DNA of 64,000 nt from Pararhodobacter marinus (GTDB lineage Bacteria; Pseudomonadota; Alphaproteobacteria; Rhodobacterales; Rhodobacteraceae): contig NZ_QEYD01000010.1 of the NCBI RefSeq assembly GCF_003122215.1, positions 124,001 to 188,000 on the forward strand, written 5' to 3'. The first letter of the stretch is position 1. Every line of letters begins with the position of its first letter. A program made the position numbers and the translations under genes. Positions 1 through 8,015 of this stretch are shown one piece after another. The notes beneath the pieces are model-generated. The model saw nothing but the letters and a program-made list of their open reading frames with translations. It did no database searches and was not told the origin of the DNA.

Positions 1-103
1 ACCCCGAGGGCCATTCGGACTGCGCCATCGCCGGAAGGGATGCCATCATCAGCGCGCCGGTCCCCAGGGCCAGCATCGCGCGGCGGTTCAGGTGATTCGT
101 CAT
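1..103 (-). CDS. N-terminal fragment of an exported protein, probably a solute-binding protein
   Basis: Only the first 34 codons are in the window; the gene runs off the left edge. The ATG at 103 has a GGGAGG ribosome site a few bases upstream. The translation opens with NRRAMLALG, then a hydrophobic stretch ending AMA, then QSEWPSG. This is a signal peptide with a twin-arginine-like pair, cut near residue 28. The N-terminal style and the position beside a sugar-acid locus would suit a TctC-type or other periplasmic binding protein, but too little sequence is present to fix the family. It diverges from the LysR gene at 204, which may control it. Confidence 0.6.
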   Translation of the reverse strand, partial: MTNHLNRRAMLALGTGALMMASLPAMAQSEWPSG

Positions 104-142
104 GTTCGTTCCTCCCAGAACTCTCCTCTGCCCTCAAAGGTA

Positions 143-173
143 TTGACACGGGGGCAGTTTCGGAAATTGCTAT
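143..173 (+). promoter_or_regulatory. possible promoter of the LysR gene
   Basis: A perfect TTGACA at 143-148 lies upstream of the LysR start at 204. The best matching -10 (TGCTAT, 168-173) is 19 bp downstream and weak. The 100-bp gap is the divergent control region for the LysR gene and the exported-protein gene, so LysR sites are expected here, but I could not single one out. Confidence 0.3.
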
Positions 174-203
174 TTGCATCTAGCCATAAGGAATGCTTTT
201 GGC

Positions 204-1145
204 ATGGCTCTGAATGCGCAGACCCTTCTGACCCGCCTGACCACCCGCGCACGGCTGCGTCACATGCAGGCGCTGGTTATGCTTGACGACCTGCGTTCGA
301 TGACGCGCGCGGCGCAGGCGATGGGCATGACGCAACCTGCGATGACCCAACTCGTGGCAGAAATGGAGCAGTTGCTGGAGACCACGCTATTCCTGCGTCA
401 TTCGCGCGGCGTGGACCCGACGCCGGTTGCCCAGGACCTGCTGCCCGTCGCCCGCCGGATCCTCGCAGCGATGGAGGAAGGGGCCGAAGCCGTTGCCACA
501 CGCATCCGCCGCGACAGCGGACCGATCCGTGTGGCAGCGACCGTGGCGGCGGTCGGGGCGCTTCTGAACCGGCTTTTGCCCGACCTCAGCCGCGCGCAGC
601 CGACGCTGCAACTGATGGTCGAGACGGTGATGGGATTGAGCCTTTCGGCGTCCTTCAATGCCGAGGACTACGACATCGTCCTTTGCCGCCGCCTGAACGT
701 GGTTCCCGAAGGCTGGACCTTCGTCCCCTGCTTTGACGACAGGTCGGTCATCGTGGCGGGCAAGCGCCATCCCTTGGCCACGAAAGCGGCGGTGATGGCC
801 GCCGACCTGAGGCAATGCATCTGGCTGCAGAACCATGTCGCGACGCTTGCGCGGCACGCTTTTGACGCGCTCCGCGAGGAGCACGGCTTGGACAACCTGC
901 AGGAAATCAACATAATTTCCAGGATCCCCGAGGTCATGTGGTCCATGCTGCGCGAGGGCACGGCGGTCTGCCTGTCACCCCGCAGCGTAGCCCTGCCGCG
1001 CCTTGAGGAGGGCACGCTGGTTGAGCTTCCCTTCCGGGTGAACACGCCTCTGGAACCGATGGGGTTCTACTGGAAACCCGAAGCGGCGACGCCGGCGATC
1101 CGGCTTCTTGCGCAGGGCCTGACCGACCTGCGCAAGAAGCCTTGA
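204..1145 (+). CDS. LysR-family transcriptional regulator
   Basis: A 313-aa LysR-type regulator. The N-terminal winged helix-turn-helix is visible as MTRAAQAMGMTQPAMTQLVAEME (read as TRAAQAMGMTQPAMT followed by the recognition helix), and the rest has the length and layout of the two-lobed effector domain. I chose the ATG at 204; an in-frame ATG at 174 would add ten residues ahead of the usual LysR N-terminus. It diverges from the exported protein at 103 and converges on the semialdehyde dehydrogenase gene, ending 4 bp from it. By position it probably controls uptake or catabolism of the sugar acid handled by the adjacent genes. The effector cannot be read from the sequence. Confidence 0.85.
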   Translation: MALNAQTLLTRLTTRARLRHMQALVMLDDLRSMTRAAQAMGMTQPAMTQLVAEMEQLLETTLFLRHSRGVDPTPVAQDLLPVARRILAAMEEGAEAVATRIRRDSGPIRVAATVAAVGALLNRLLPDLSRAQPTLQLMVETVMGLSLSASFNAEDYDIVLCRRLNVVPEGWTFVPCFDDRSVIVAGKRHPLATKAAVMAADLRQCIWLQNHVATLARHAFDALREEHGLDNLQEINIISRIPEVMWSMLREGTAVCLSPRSVALPRLEEGTLVELPFRVNTPLEPMGFYWKPEAATPAIRLLAQGLTDLRKKP

Positions 1146-1149
1146 GCGC

Positions 1150-2664
1150 TCAGGCCAGATCGGCGGGAAGCAGGGCTTCGGGCAGGTTCTGGTAACAGAC
1201 CGGACGCAGGAAACGGCGGATCGACAACGTGCCGACCGACGTCGCGCCGAAATTGGTCGAGGCCGGATAAGGCCCGCCATGCACCATCGCGTCGCAGACC
1301 TCGACGCCCGTGGGGAACCCGTTGGCCAGAAGCCGCCCGGCCTTGCGCTCCAGGACCGGCATCAGGCGCCGCGCTAAAGCCGTGTCACCTTCGTCGAGAT
1401 GCAGGGTGCAGGTCAGCTGCCCGTCCAGCGCGCGGGCGATCTGTTCCATCTGCCCGGCATCGCGCACGGTAACGATCATACCCAGCGGGCCGAACACCTC
1501 TTCGCCCAGCGCGTGGTTTGCAAGCCAGTCATCGCCCGAAACTTCGTACAGGTAAGGCGTCGCGTTGCGCCGGTCGCAGACCGAGGTCAGCAGCTCTCGG
1601 ACACCGGCTGAACCGCGCACGCGGTCGCGCCCCTTGCGATAAGCATCGGCTATGCCGTCGGTCAGCATGACCTGCGGCCCGACCGCCCCCAGCGCAACAC
1701 GCGCGGCGTCAGAAAAAGCCTGCGCCTCCGGTCCCTCGATCATCACGGCGATGCCGGGATTGGTGCAGAACTGGCCGGCCCCCATGCTGAGGCTGCCGGC
1801 CCAACCCTGTGCGATGGCCTCGCCCCGCGCGGCCATGGCCGAGGGCAGCAGGAACATCGGGTTGACCGAACCCAGCTCGCCGAAGAACGGGATCGGATCG
1901 GGGCGACGGGCGCAGAGGTCGAACAAGGCGCGGCCGCCGGTGAGAGAGCCGGTGAAGCCCACCGCCCGGATGCGCGGATCCTGCACGAGGGCCTCGCCCA
2001 CGTCGCGCTTGCCGCCCTGCACCAGGCTGAACACGCCGGGGTCCATGCCCTGTGCGGCCACGGCCTCGGCGATGGCTTCGGCGACGATCTCGCCGGTGCC
2101 GGGATGGGCGGAATGACCTTTCACCACGACCGGGCATCCCGCCGCCAGCGCCGCTGCCGTGTCCCCGCCCGCGACCGAGAAAGCCAGCGGGAAGTTCGAC
2201 GCGCCGAAGACGGCGACCGGACCGATCGGCCGCTGCATCATCCGCAATTCCGGGCGCGGCGCGGGCTGCCGGTGCGGCAGGGCAGCGTCGACCCGCCGGT
2301 CGAGATAGTCACCCTTCAGGATATGGTCTGCAAACAGCCGCAGTTGTCCGGTCGTGCGCCCGCGCTCGCCTTCCAGGCGGGCAGCGGGCAGGCCGGATTC
2401 CTGACAGCCGATCTCGGTGATCTGCGGGCCACGGGCCTCGATCGCGTCGGCAATGGCATGAAGCAACGCCGCGCGCTCTGCCCGCGAGGAATAGCCGAAA
2501 CTCCAGAAGGCACGCTCGGCGGCCTCGCAGGCTTGCGCGATCAGCGCGGGCGAGCCCGTCGAAAACCGATGTGACGGCCCCGACGACGGCGAGGATGCCC
2601 AGCCTGGCTCGGATGCGATGCGGTCGCCGGCGATCAGGTGTTTCCCATGGGGTTGATAGCTCAT
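1150..2664 (-). CDS. aldehyde dehydrogenase, probably 2-oxoglutarate semialdehyde dehydrogenase
   Basis: A 504-aa NAD(P)-dependent aldehyde dehydrogenase. The catalytic residues are visible: Glu263 in the FGELGS motif and Cys300 in GQFCTNPG. The GFTGS coenzyme loop is near residue 240. The family oxidises 2-oxoglutarate semialdehyde to 2-oxoglutarate, the last step of non-phosphorylative pentose and hexarate breakdown. That fits the dehydratases encoded just upstream on the same strand. The start at 2664 overlaps the stop of the RraA-like gene by 4 bp (ATGA), implying translational coupling as the last gene of the operon. Other semialdehyde substrates cannot be excluded from sequence alone. 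Confidence 0.85.
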   Translation of the reverse strand: MSYQPHGKHLIAGDRIASEPGWASSPSSGPSHRFSTGSPALIAQACEAAERAFWSFGYSSRAERAALLHAIADAIEARGPQITEIGCQESGLPAARLEGERGRTTGQLRLFADHILKGDYLDRRVDAALPHRQPAPRPELRMMQRPIGPVAVFGASNFPLAFSVAGGDTAAALAAGCPVVVKGHSAHPGTGEIVAEAIAEAVAAQGMDPGVFSLVQGGKRDVGEALVQDPRIRAVGFTGSLTGGRALFDLCARRPDPIPFFGELGSVNPMFLLPSAMAARGEAIAQGWAGSLSMGAGQFCTNPGIAVMIEGPEAQAFSDAARVALGAVGPQVMLTDGIADAYRKGRDRVRGSAGVRELLTSVCDRRNATPYLYEVSGDDWLANHALGEEVFGPLGMIVTVRDAGQMEQIARALDGQLTCTLHLDEGDTALARRLMPVLERKAGRLLANGFPTGVEVCDAMVHGGPYPASTNFGATSVGTLSIRRFLRPVCYQNLPEALLPADLA

Positions 2665-3386
2665 CGGCCAGTCCTTTCGCGCCACGCCTGGTATTTGGCG
2701 AGGTTTTCTTCCTTGGTAGCGGGATAAAGGCCGATCACGCCGGCACCGTCGTTGACTTGTTCCAGGACGAAATCCTCGAAGCTTTCCATGCCGGTGCATT
2801 CCTCGGCGATCTCATCGGCCAGATGCGCGGGGATCACCATCACGCCGTCATTGTCGCCCAGAACCACGTCGCCCGGGAACACCGCGGCGTCGCCGCAGGC
2901 GATGGGGCCGCCAATCTCGATGGCCTCGTGCAGGGTCAGGTTCGTGGGCGCCGAGGGGCCCGCGCAGTAAGACGGCATGTCCAGCGCGCCGATGCCGGTC
3001 ACATCGCGGAAGCCACCATCCGAGACCACGCCCGCGGCGCCGCGCAGCGCCAGCCGGGTGATCAGGATCGAGCCAGCGGTCGCGGCGCGCGCGTCCTTGC
3101 GGGCGTCCATGACCAGAACCCAGCCCGGCGGGCAGGTCTCGATGGCGACGCGCTGCTTGTGCTCGGGGTCGCGGAAGATGGTGATCGGGTTGCGATCCTC
3201 GCGCGCGGGGATGTAGCGCAGGGTAAAGGCCTGGCCGACCATTGTGCCCTTGCCGGGCTGAACGGGCCGCGCGCCCTGGATGAACTGGTTGCGCAGGCCC
3301 CGTTTGTAGAGGGCGGTCGCGACCGAGGCGGTGGAGACCTTCCTCAGTTTCTCGCGCGTGGCGTCGGAGAGCGTGTATTCGGTCAT
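2661..3386 (-). CDS. RraA-like protein, possible 4-hydroxy-2-oxoacid aldolase
   Basis: A 241-aa protein of the RraA/HMG-aldolase fold. Although commonly named as an RNase E regulator, it keeps the aldolase signature: a glycine-rich GAAGVVSDGGFRDV segment supplies the Arg-Asp pair that in HMG/CHA aldolases binds the pyruvyl moiety and the metal. In this operon it sits between the keto-deoxy acid dehydratase and the semialdehyde dehydrogenase, so an aldolase or decarboxylase role on a sugar-acid intermediate is more likely than RNase control (inference). The start at 3386 is 8 bp from the preceding stop. A farther upstream start would lie inside the previous gene. Confidence 0.75.
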   Translation of the reverse strand: MTEYTLSDATREKLRKVSTASVATALYKRGLRNQFIQGARPVQPGKGTMVGQAFTLRYIPAREDRNPITIFRDPEHKQRVAIETCPPGWVLVMDARKDARAATAGSILITRLALRGAAGVVSDGGFRDVTGIGALDMPSYCAGPSAPTNLTLHEAIEIGGPIACGDAAVFPGDVVLGDNDGVMVIPAHLADEIAEECTGMESFEDFVLEQVNDGAGVIGLYPATKEENLAKYQAWRERTGR

Positions 3387-3394
3387 AATCTGCC

Positions 3395-4294
3395 TCAGAT
3401 CAGTCGGTTGTCTTTGAGAAACCCGGCCATGCGGGCGCTTTGGCCCTCGGTCAGCGGCCAGGCCGAAGGCGCGCGGGTCGGGCCGCAATCATAGCCCTGG
3501 GCGATCAGCGCGGATTTCACGCCGGTCACGTTGGTGCCGCCCATCTCCTCGGCGCGGATGTCCTCGAACACGCGCATCCCGGCGATCAGGGCGTTCGCCC
3601 TGGTATAGTCCCCGGCCTCCAACGCGGCATGGATCGCCAGCGAGCGTTCCGGCCAGACGTTGATCAGGCCCGAGGTGAAGCCCCGCGCGCCGACCGCGTA
3701 GAAGGACGGCGCCCAGACCTCGGCCAGGCCGCCGACCCAGACGATGGCGGGGTCGCAGGCGGCCTTGGCCTCGGCCAGCTTCATCGGGTTGGGGGTCGCC
3801 CATTTCACGCCCTTGACGGTCGGCAGGGCGCAGAGGGCGGCGATGTTCCCGGTACCGATGGCGTCGTTCCTCAGATACAGCATCATCGGCAGCCCGCCCG
3901 AGGCATCCGACACCGCGTTCAGGTAGTCGAGGATGCCGCGCGGGCTGACGAAGGGATCAGGCGGCTGGTGGATCATCAGCGCGGTCGCCCCGGCCTCGGC
4001 CGAAGCCTTGGCCAGCCGCTGCGCGTCGCGCAACCCACGGCCGACGCCGGCCAGAAGCGGCGCACGGCCGGCGACCATGCCGGCCACTTCCTGCACCATC
4101 GTCACGGCCTCATCGGTCGTCAGCGCGTAGAACTCGCCGGTATTGCCGTTGACGACGGGCATGTGCAGCCCGGCCCCCAGCGCGCGGTCGAGGATCGGCG
4201 CGAGACGGGCGGGCGCCACGTCGCCCTTGTCGTCGAACGGGGTGACGAGGATGCCGGAAATGCCGGTCAGCGTTTGGTCGAGGGTGAGGGTCAT
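3395..4294 (-). CDS. DapA/NAL-family dehydratase, probably 2-keto-3-deoxy-pentonate dehydratase
   Basis: A 299-aa TIM-barrel protein of the dihydrodipicolinate synthase/N-acetylneuraminate lyase family. The Schiff-base lysine is Lys164 in KGVKWA, the catalytic tyrosine is Tyr140 in MLYLRND, and the carboxylate-binding NTGE loop is at 51-54. Related enzymes dehydrate L-2-keto-3-deoxyarabonate or 5-keto-4-deoxyglucarate to 2-oxoglutarate semialdehyde. With an IlvD-type pentonate dehydratase before it and a semialdehyde dehydrogenase after it, the pentonate version is the best reading. Its start shares one base with the stop of the upstream gene (TGATG), so the two are probably coupled. Confidence 0.82.
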   Translation of the reverse strand: MTLTLDQTLTGISGILVTPFDDKGDVAPARLAPILDRALGAGLHMPVVNGNTGEFYALTTDEAVTMVQEVAGMVAGRAPLLAGVGRGLRDAQRLAKASAEAGATALMIHQPPDPFVSPRGILDYLNAVSDASGGLPMMLYLRNDAIGTGNIAALCALPTVKGVKWATPNPMKLAEAKAACDPAIVWVGGLAEVWAPSFYAVGARGFTSGLINVWPERSLAIHAALEAGDYTRANALIAGMRVFEDIRAEEMGGTNVTGVKSALIAQGYDCGPTRAPSAWPLTEGQSARMAGFLKDNRLI

Positions 4295-6036
4295 CAGTAG
4301 ATATCCGGTTCACCGGCGGGTTTGCCGAAGTCGCGCTCGAGGAAGTCGAAGTCGCAGCCCTTGTCCGCCTGCGTGACGTGTTTGGAGAACATCCAGCCCC
4401 AGCCGCGTTCGAACCGGGGCTCGGGCGCGTGCCAGGCGGCGGCGCGGGCTTTCAGCTCGTCCTCGGGGACCAACATGTCGAGGCGACGGGCGTCCAGATC
4501 GAGGCGGATGATGTCACCGTTCTTCAACAGCGCCAGCGGGCCGCCGACATAGCTTTCCGGCGCGACGTGCAGAACGCAGGCGCCGTACGAGGTACCCGAC
4601 ATCCGGGCGTCCGAAATGCGCAGCATGTCGCGGTGGCCCTGCCTGATCAGCGCCTTGGGGATCGGCAACATCCCCCATTCCGGAAAGCCCGGCCCGCCCA
4701 GGGGACCGGCATTGCGCAGGACCATGACATGGTCCGGGGTGACCTCGGCATTCTCGTCATCGACGAATTTCTTCATCTCTGCGTAGCTGTCGAACACCAG
4801 CGCAGGACCTTCGTGCACATGGTATTTCGGATCGCAGGCGGCGGGTTTGATCACCGCGCCATCGGGGCAGAGATTGCCGCGCAGGACGGCGAGCGAGCCT
4901 TGTTTGTAGACCGGGTTCGACAGCGGGCGGATCACGTCGTCATTGAAGACCTTCGCGCCGTCGAGGTTCTCGCCCATTGACTTGCCGGTGACGGTGAGGA
5001 CGGAAAGATCCAGCCGCTCCTTGATCTGCGCCATCAACGCGCGCAGGCCGCCGGCGTAGAAGAAATCCTCCATCAGGTAGTCCTTGCCCGACGGCCGGAC
5101 ATTGGCGATGAGCGGCGTGACCCGGCCCAGGGCGTCGAGATCATCGAGCGTCAGGTCCACGCCCGCGCGCCGCGCCATGGCGATCAGGTGGACGACGGCG
5201 TTGGTCGAACAGCCGGTGGCCATGGCGACGATGGCGGCATTCTTGACGGCCCCTTCGGTGATGATCCGGTCCGGCGTCAGGTCTTCCCAGACCATGTCGA
5301 CGATGCGCCGACCGCAATCCGCCGCCATGCGCTGATGGCCGCTATCGACCGCCGGCACCGACGATGCGCCGGGCAGGGTCAGCCCCATCGCATCGGCAAT
5401 TGCCGTCATGGTCGACGCCGTACCCATGGTCATGCAGACCCCTGCCGAACGGGCGATGCCGCCCTGCAGGCCCTGCCATTCCTCGGCCGAGATATTGCCC
5501 GCGCGCCGCTCGTCCCAATATTTCCACGCGTCCGAACCGGAGCCCAGCTTCTGACCCGCGTAATTTCCCCGCAGCATCGGGCCGGCGGGCAGGTAGATCA
5601 TCGGCACGCCCGCGGTGATCGCGCCCATCACCAAACCCGGCGTGGTCTTGTCGCAGCCCCCCATCAGCACCACACCATCGAGCGGGTGCGAGCGGATCAT
5701 CTCCTCGGTCTCCATGGCGAGCATGTTGCGATAGAGCATCGAGGTCGGCTTGGTGAAGCTTTCATCGACCGAGAGCGACGGCAGCTCGACCGGGAAGCCG
5801 CCTGCCGCAAGCACGCCGCGTTTCACATCCTGCGCGCGTTCGCGGAAATGCGCATGGCACGTGTTCAGCTCGGACCAGGTGTTGAGGATTCCGATCAGCG
5901 GTTTCCCCATGAAATCGGCCTCGGAATAGCCCAGCTGCATCATCCGCGAGCGATGGCCGAAGCTGCGCAGGTCATCGGGAGCGAACCACCGGGCAGAGCG
6001 CAGTTGCGCAGGCGATTTGCGGGGTCTTGGCGTCAT
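4294..6036 (-). CDS. IlvD/Edd-family dehydratase, probably pentonate (L-arabinonate/D-xylonate) dehydratase
   Basis: A 580-aa dehydratase of the IlvD/Edd family, first gene of the sugar-acid operon. The three cysteines expected to hold the Fe-S cluster are visible: Cys60 (NTCHAH), Cys128 (MGGCDKTTPG) and Cys201 (GVCMTMGTAS). These enzymes remove water from sugar acids such as L-arabinonate or D-xylonate to give 2-keto-3-deoxy acids. The downstream DapA-type dehydratase and semialdehyde dehydrogenase argue for a sugar acid rather than branched-chain amino acid synthesis. The start at 6036 has a strong AGGAGG site. The promoter region carries a perfect palindrome that probably binds the divergent LacI-type repressor. 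Confidence 0.85.
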   Translation of the reverse strand: MTPRPRKSPAQLRSARWFAPDDLRSFGHRSRMMQLGYSEADFMGKPLIGILNTWSELNTCHAHFRERAQDVKRGVLAAGGFPVELPSLSVDESFTKPTSMLYRNMLAMETEEMIRSHPLDGVVLMGGCDKTTPGLVMGAITAGVPMIYLPAGPMLRGNYAGQKLGSGSDAWKYWDERRAGNISAEEWQGLQGGIARSAGVCMTMGTASTMTAIADAMGLTLPGASSVPAVDSGHQRMAADCGRRIVDMVWEDLTPDRIITEGAVKNAAIVAMATGCSTNAVVHLIAMARRAGVDLTLDDLDALGRVTPLIANVRPSGKDYLMEDFFYAGGLRALMAQIKERLDLSVLTVTGKSMGENLDGAKVFNDDVIRPLSNPVYKQGSLAVLRGNLCPDGAVIKPAACDPKYHVHEGPALVFDSYAEMKKFVDDENAEVTPDHVMVLRNAGPLGGPGFPEWGMLPIPKALIRQGHRDMLRISDARMSGTSYGACVLHVAPESYVGGPLALLKNGDIIRLDLDARRLDMLVPEDELKARAAAWHAPEPRFERGWGWMFSKHVTQADKGCDFDFLERDFGKPAGEPDIY

Positions 6037-6058
6037 GGGGTCCTCCTGAGTGACTCAT

Positions 6059-6074
6059 ATGTATGCGCATACAT
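6059..6074 (-). promoter_or_regulatory. LacI-type operator in the dehydratase promoter
   Basis: A perfect 16-bp palindrome (arms ATGTATGC and GCATACAT) with the central CG step usual for LacI/GalR operators. It lies just downstream of a TTGACA -35 box (minus strand, 6082-6087), so it covers the expected -10 region, and it begins 23 bp upstream of the dehydratase start. A repressor bound here would block the operon directly. Confidence 0.75.
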
Positions 6075-6156
6075 CAAGACCTGTCAACTGGGTGATCTAC
6101 CGGTTTTATCCTCCGCAATATGCCGTCATTTCTTAAATAATCTTTACATACCGCCT

Positions 6157-6172
6157 ATGTATACGAACTCAT
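6157..6172 (+). promoter_or_regulatory. second, imperfect LacI-type operator
   Basis: The sequence ATGTATACGAACTCAT matches the palindrome at 6059-6074 at 12 of 16 positions, including the left ATGTAT arm, the central CG and the outer CAT. It lies about 85 bp upstream of the LacI-type gene and 98 bp from the first operator. It is a candidate for autoregulation or for looping between two bound dimers. Confidence 0.55.
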
Positions 6173-6257
6173 ATTTGATCAAGAGAGACAGTAATGGTTT
6201 CGCATTCATCGCGAATCAGGATTGCCTTTGTCGCGTTTCGCCGGAAAGAATGGCACC

Positions 6258-7292
6258 ATGAACCAGAGTGACGATCCCGCCCCGATACCCCGCAAGCGCA
6301 ACCCGCGCGGCGTGACGATGGAGGCCGTGGGCCGTATGGCCGGGGTCAGCCAGGTGACCGTCTCTCGCGCGCTGTCCGATCCGTCGAAAGTGTCGCCCGA
6401 AACGATGGCCCGCATCCGCGAGGCAATCGCCGTTACAGGCTTCGTACCCAATGCGCTGGCGGGCGCCCTGGCGTCGCGCCGAAGCATGATGGTGTCCGCT
6501 CTCGTGCCCTCGATCACCAATATCGTCTACGCCACCATGCTCGCGCCGTTCAGTGACGAACTGAAAAGCCGGGGATACCAGATCCTGCTGTCGGAAACCG
6601 GCTTCGACCCGGAGGAAGAAGCCGCCACCGTGGAAGCGCATCTTTCCCGCCGGCCAGACGCGATGCTGCTGACCGGCGTTCATCATGCCGCGCGGACCCG
6701 GCGCATGTTGCTGGGCGCCGATCTCCCGGTGGTCGAGGTGTGGGATATCACCGAAACACCCATCGACCTGTGCGTCGGCTTCTCGCACGCGGCCTCGGGC
6801 CGGGCGGTGGCGGAGTTCGCCCACGGCGCGGGATATCGGCAGGCCGCCGGGATTTGCGCGGGCGACGAACGCGCGCAACGCCGCCTGTCCGCCTTCGCCG
6901 AACGCTTCGGCACGCTCAGCGGAACGGACGTCCCGGTGGCCCGAACCGAACGCGGCAACCTCGCGTCGGGACGGGCGCTGCTGACCCAACTGATCGACAA
7001 GCGCGGTTTCACGGGCGGGGTGGTCGCCTGCAGTTCGGATGTTCTGGCGCAGGGTGTGCTGATCGAGGCGGCGGCGCGTGGCCTGTCGGTGCCGCGCGAC
7101 CTTGCCGTGGTCGGGTTCGGCGATCAGGAACTGGCCGATGCGGTCGAACCCGCCCTGACCACGGTTCGCGTCAACCGCGAGGCCTTGGGCCGCGCCGCGG
7201 CGCAAGCGCTTCTGACCCGGATCGACGGGGCAACGCCGTCCCGATCGGTCATCGACGTGGGCTTCACGCTGATCCGCCGGGCCTCGGCCTGA
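6258..7292 (+). CDS. LacI/GntR-type repressor of the sugar-acid operon
   Basis: A 344-aa LacI-family regulator. The helix-turn-helix and hinge are at about residues 20-75 (VTMEAVGRMAGVSQVTVSRA and later VPNALAGALASRR). A periplasmic-binding-protein-like ligand domain follows, beginning VSALVPSITN, a form typical of the gluconate-repressor subgroup. The ATG at 6258 fits the family N-terminus better than an upstream in-frame start at 6222. It diverges from the dehydratase operon, with matching palindromes in the shared promoter region, so it is most likely the local repressor relieved by a sugar acid or keto-deoxy acid. The inducer is inferred from context only. Confidence 0.85.
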   Translation: MNQSDDPAPIPRKRNPRGVTMEAVGRMAGVSQVTVSRALSDPSKVSPETMARIREAIAVTGFVPNALAGALASRRSMMVSALVPSITNIVYATMLAPFSDELKSRGYQILLSETGFDPEEEAATVEAHLSRRPDAMLLTGVHHAARTRRMLLGADLPVVEVWDITETPIDLCVGFSHAASGRAVAEFAHGAGYRQAAGICAGDERAQRRLSAFAERFGTLSGTDVPVARTERGNLASGRALLTQLIDKRGFTGGVVACSSDVLAQGVLIEAAARGLSVPRDLAVVGFGDQELADAVEPALTTVRVNREALGRAAAQALLTRIDGATPSRSVIDVGFTLIRRASA

Positions 7293-7306
7293 CAAAAGGA
7301 AAGAGC

Positions 7307-7810
7307 ATGCTGAGCGCAGCGCAGACAATCGAGATCCTGGCAGAGTTCCCGCCCTCGGCCCCGGGGGCGCATTTGCTGTGGGAAGCCGTCGTCGACATAG
7401 GCGAGCGCGAGGACCTGGGCGCGGGACCCTGCGGCGCGCGGGGCATCGTGCCCATTCTGGGCGGGCAGTTCCGCGGGGGCCCCGGCATGGGCGGGGATCA
7501 GGCCGATTTTCACGGCGTGGTCGAAGCTGGGGGCGCAGATCGCCAGTTGCTGCGTCCCGACGGTGCCAAGGAGCTCGACGCCCTCTACGAAATGCGGGTT
7601 GCGGACGGGGCCCTGCTGACGATCCGCAACCGGGTTATCATCGACGAAACGGTCGAGGGGCCGCGCTACGCGATGTCGCGCATCGAGGTGACCGCCCCGC
7701 AAGGCCGATGGGACTGGCTGAACCGCCGCCTGATCGTCGGCACGCTCCAGGGATTGCGACCGCGCCACGCGGCCGTCCTGATCCGGGGCTGGTTGCTGAC
7801 CATCGGCTGA
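7307..7810 (+). CDS. DUF3237 (UPF0311) family protein
   Basis: A 167-aa protein with the family layout: GARGIVPILGGQFRG near residue 45, GGADRQLLRPDG near residue 80, then a run reading through NRVIIDETVEG. The function of the family is unknown; the fold is a small beta-barrel. It starts 14 bp after the LacI-type gene with an AAGGAAAG ribosome site and is probably co-transcribed with it, which links it to sugar-acid metabolism. No signal peptide is visible, so it should be cytoplasmic. I infer no enzymatic role. Confidence 0.75.
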   Translation: MLSAAQTIEILAEFPPSAPGAHLLWEAVVDIGEREDLGAGPCGARGIVPILGGQFRGGPGMGGDQADFHGVVEAGGADRQLLRPDGAKELDALYEMRVADGALLTIRNRVIIDETVEGPRYAMSRIEVTAPQGRWDWLNRRLIVGTLQGLRPRHAAVLIRGWLLTIG

Positions 7811-8015
7811 AGCTGGACAAGCCCGCTTTCGCCGCGCGTGTTGCTCTTCGCCGGAGCCGGCGGCCCCTCATCCGGATGACGGTGCAAGCCTCTTCGACGC
7901 GCGACGGCGCCGGCACCTCCGCAACCTGCAACCACGCTCGCCGGCTCAAGACGCTCAGCGGTCTCACGCGCTGCGAAGACGTCAGCAAGGTCCGGACTTC
8001 AGAGCAGGTTCAGCG

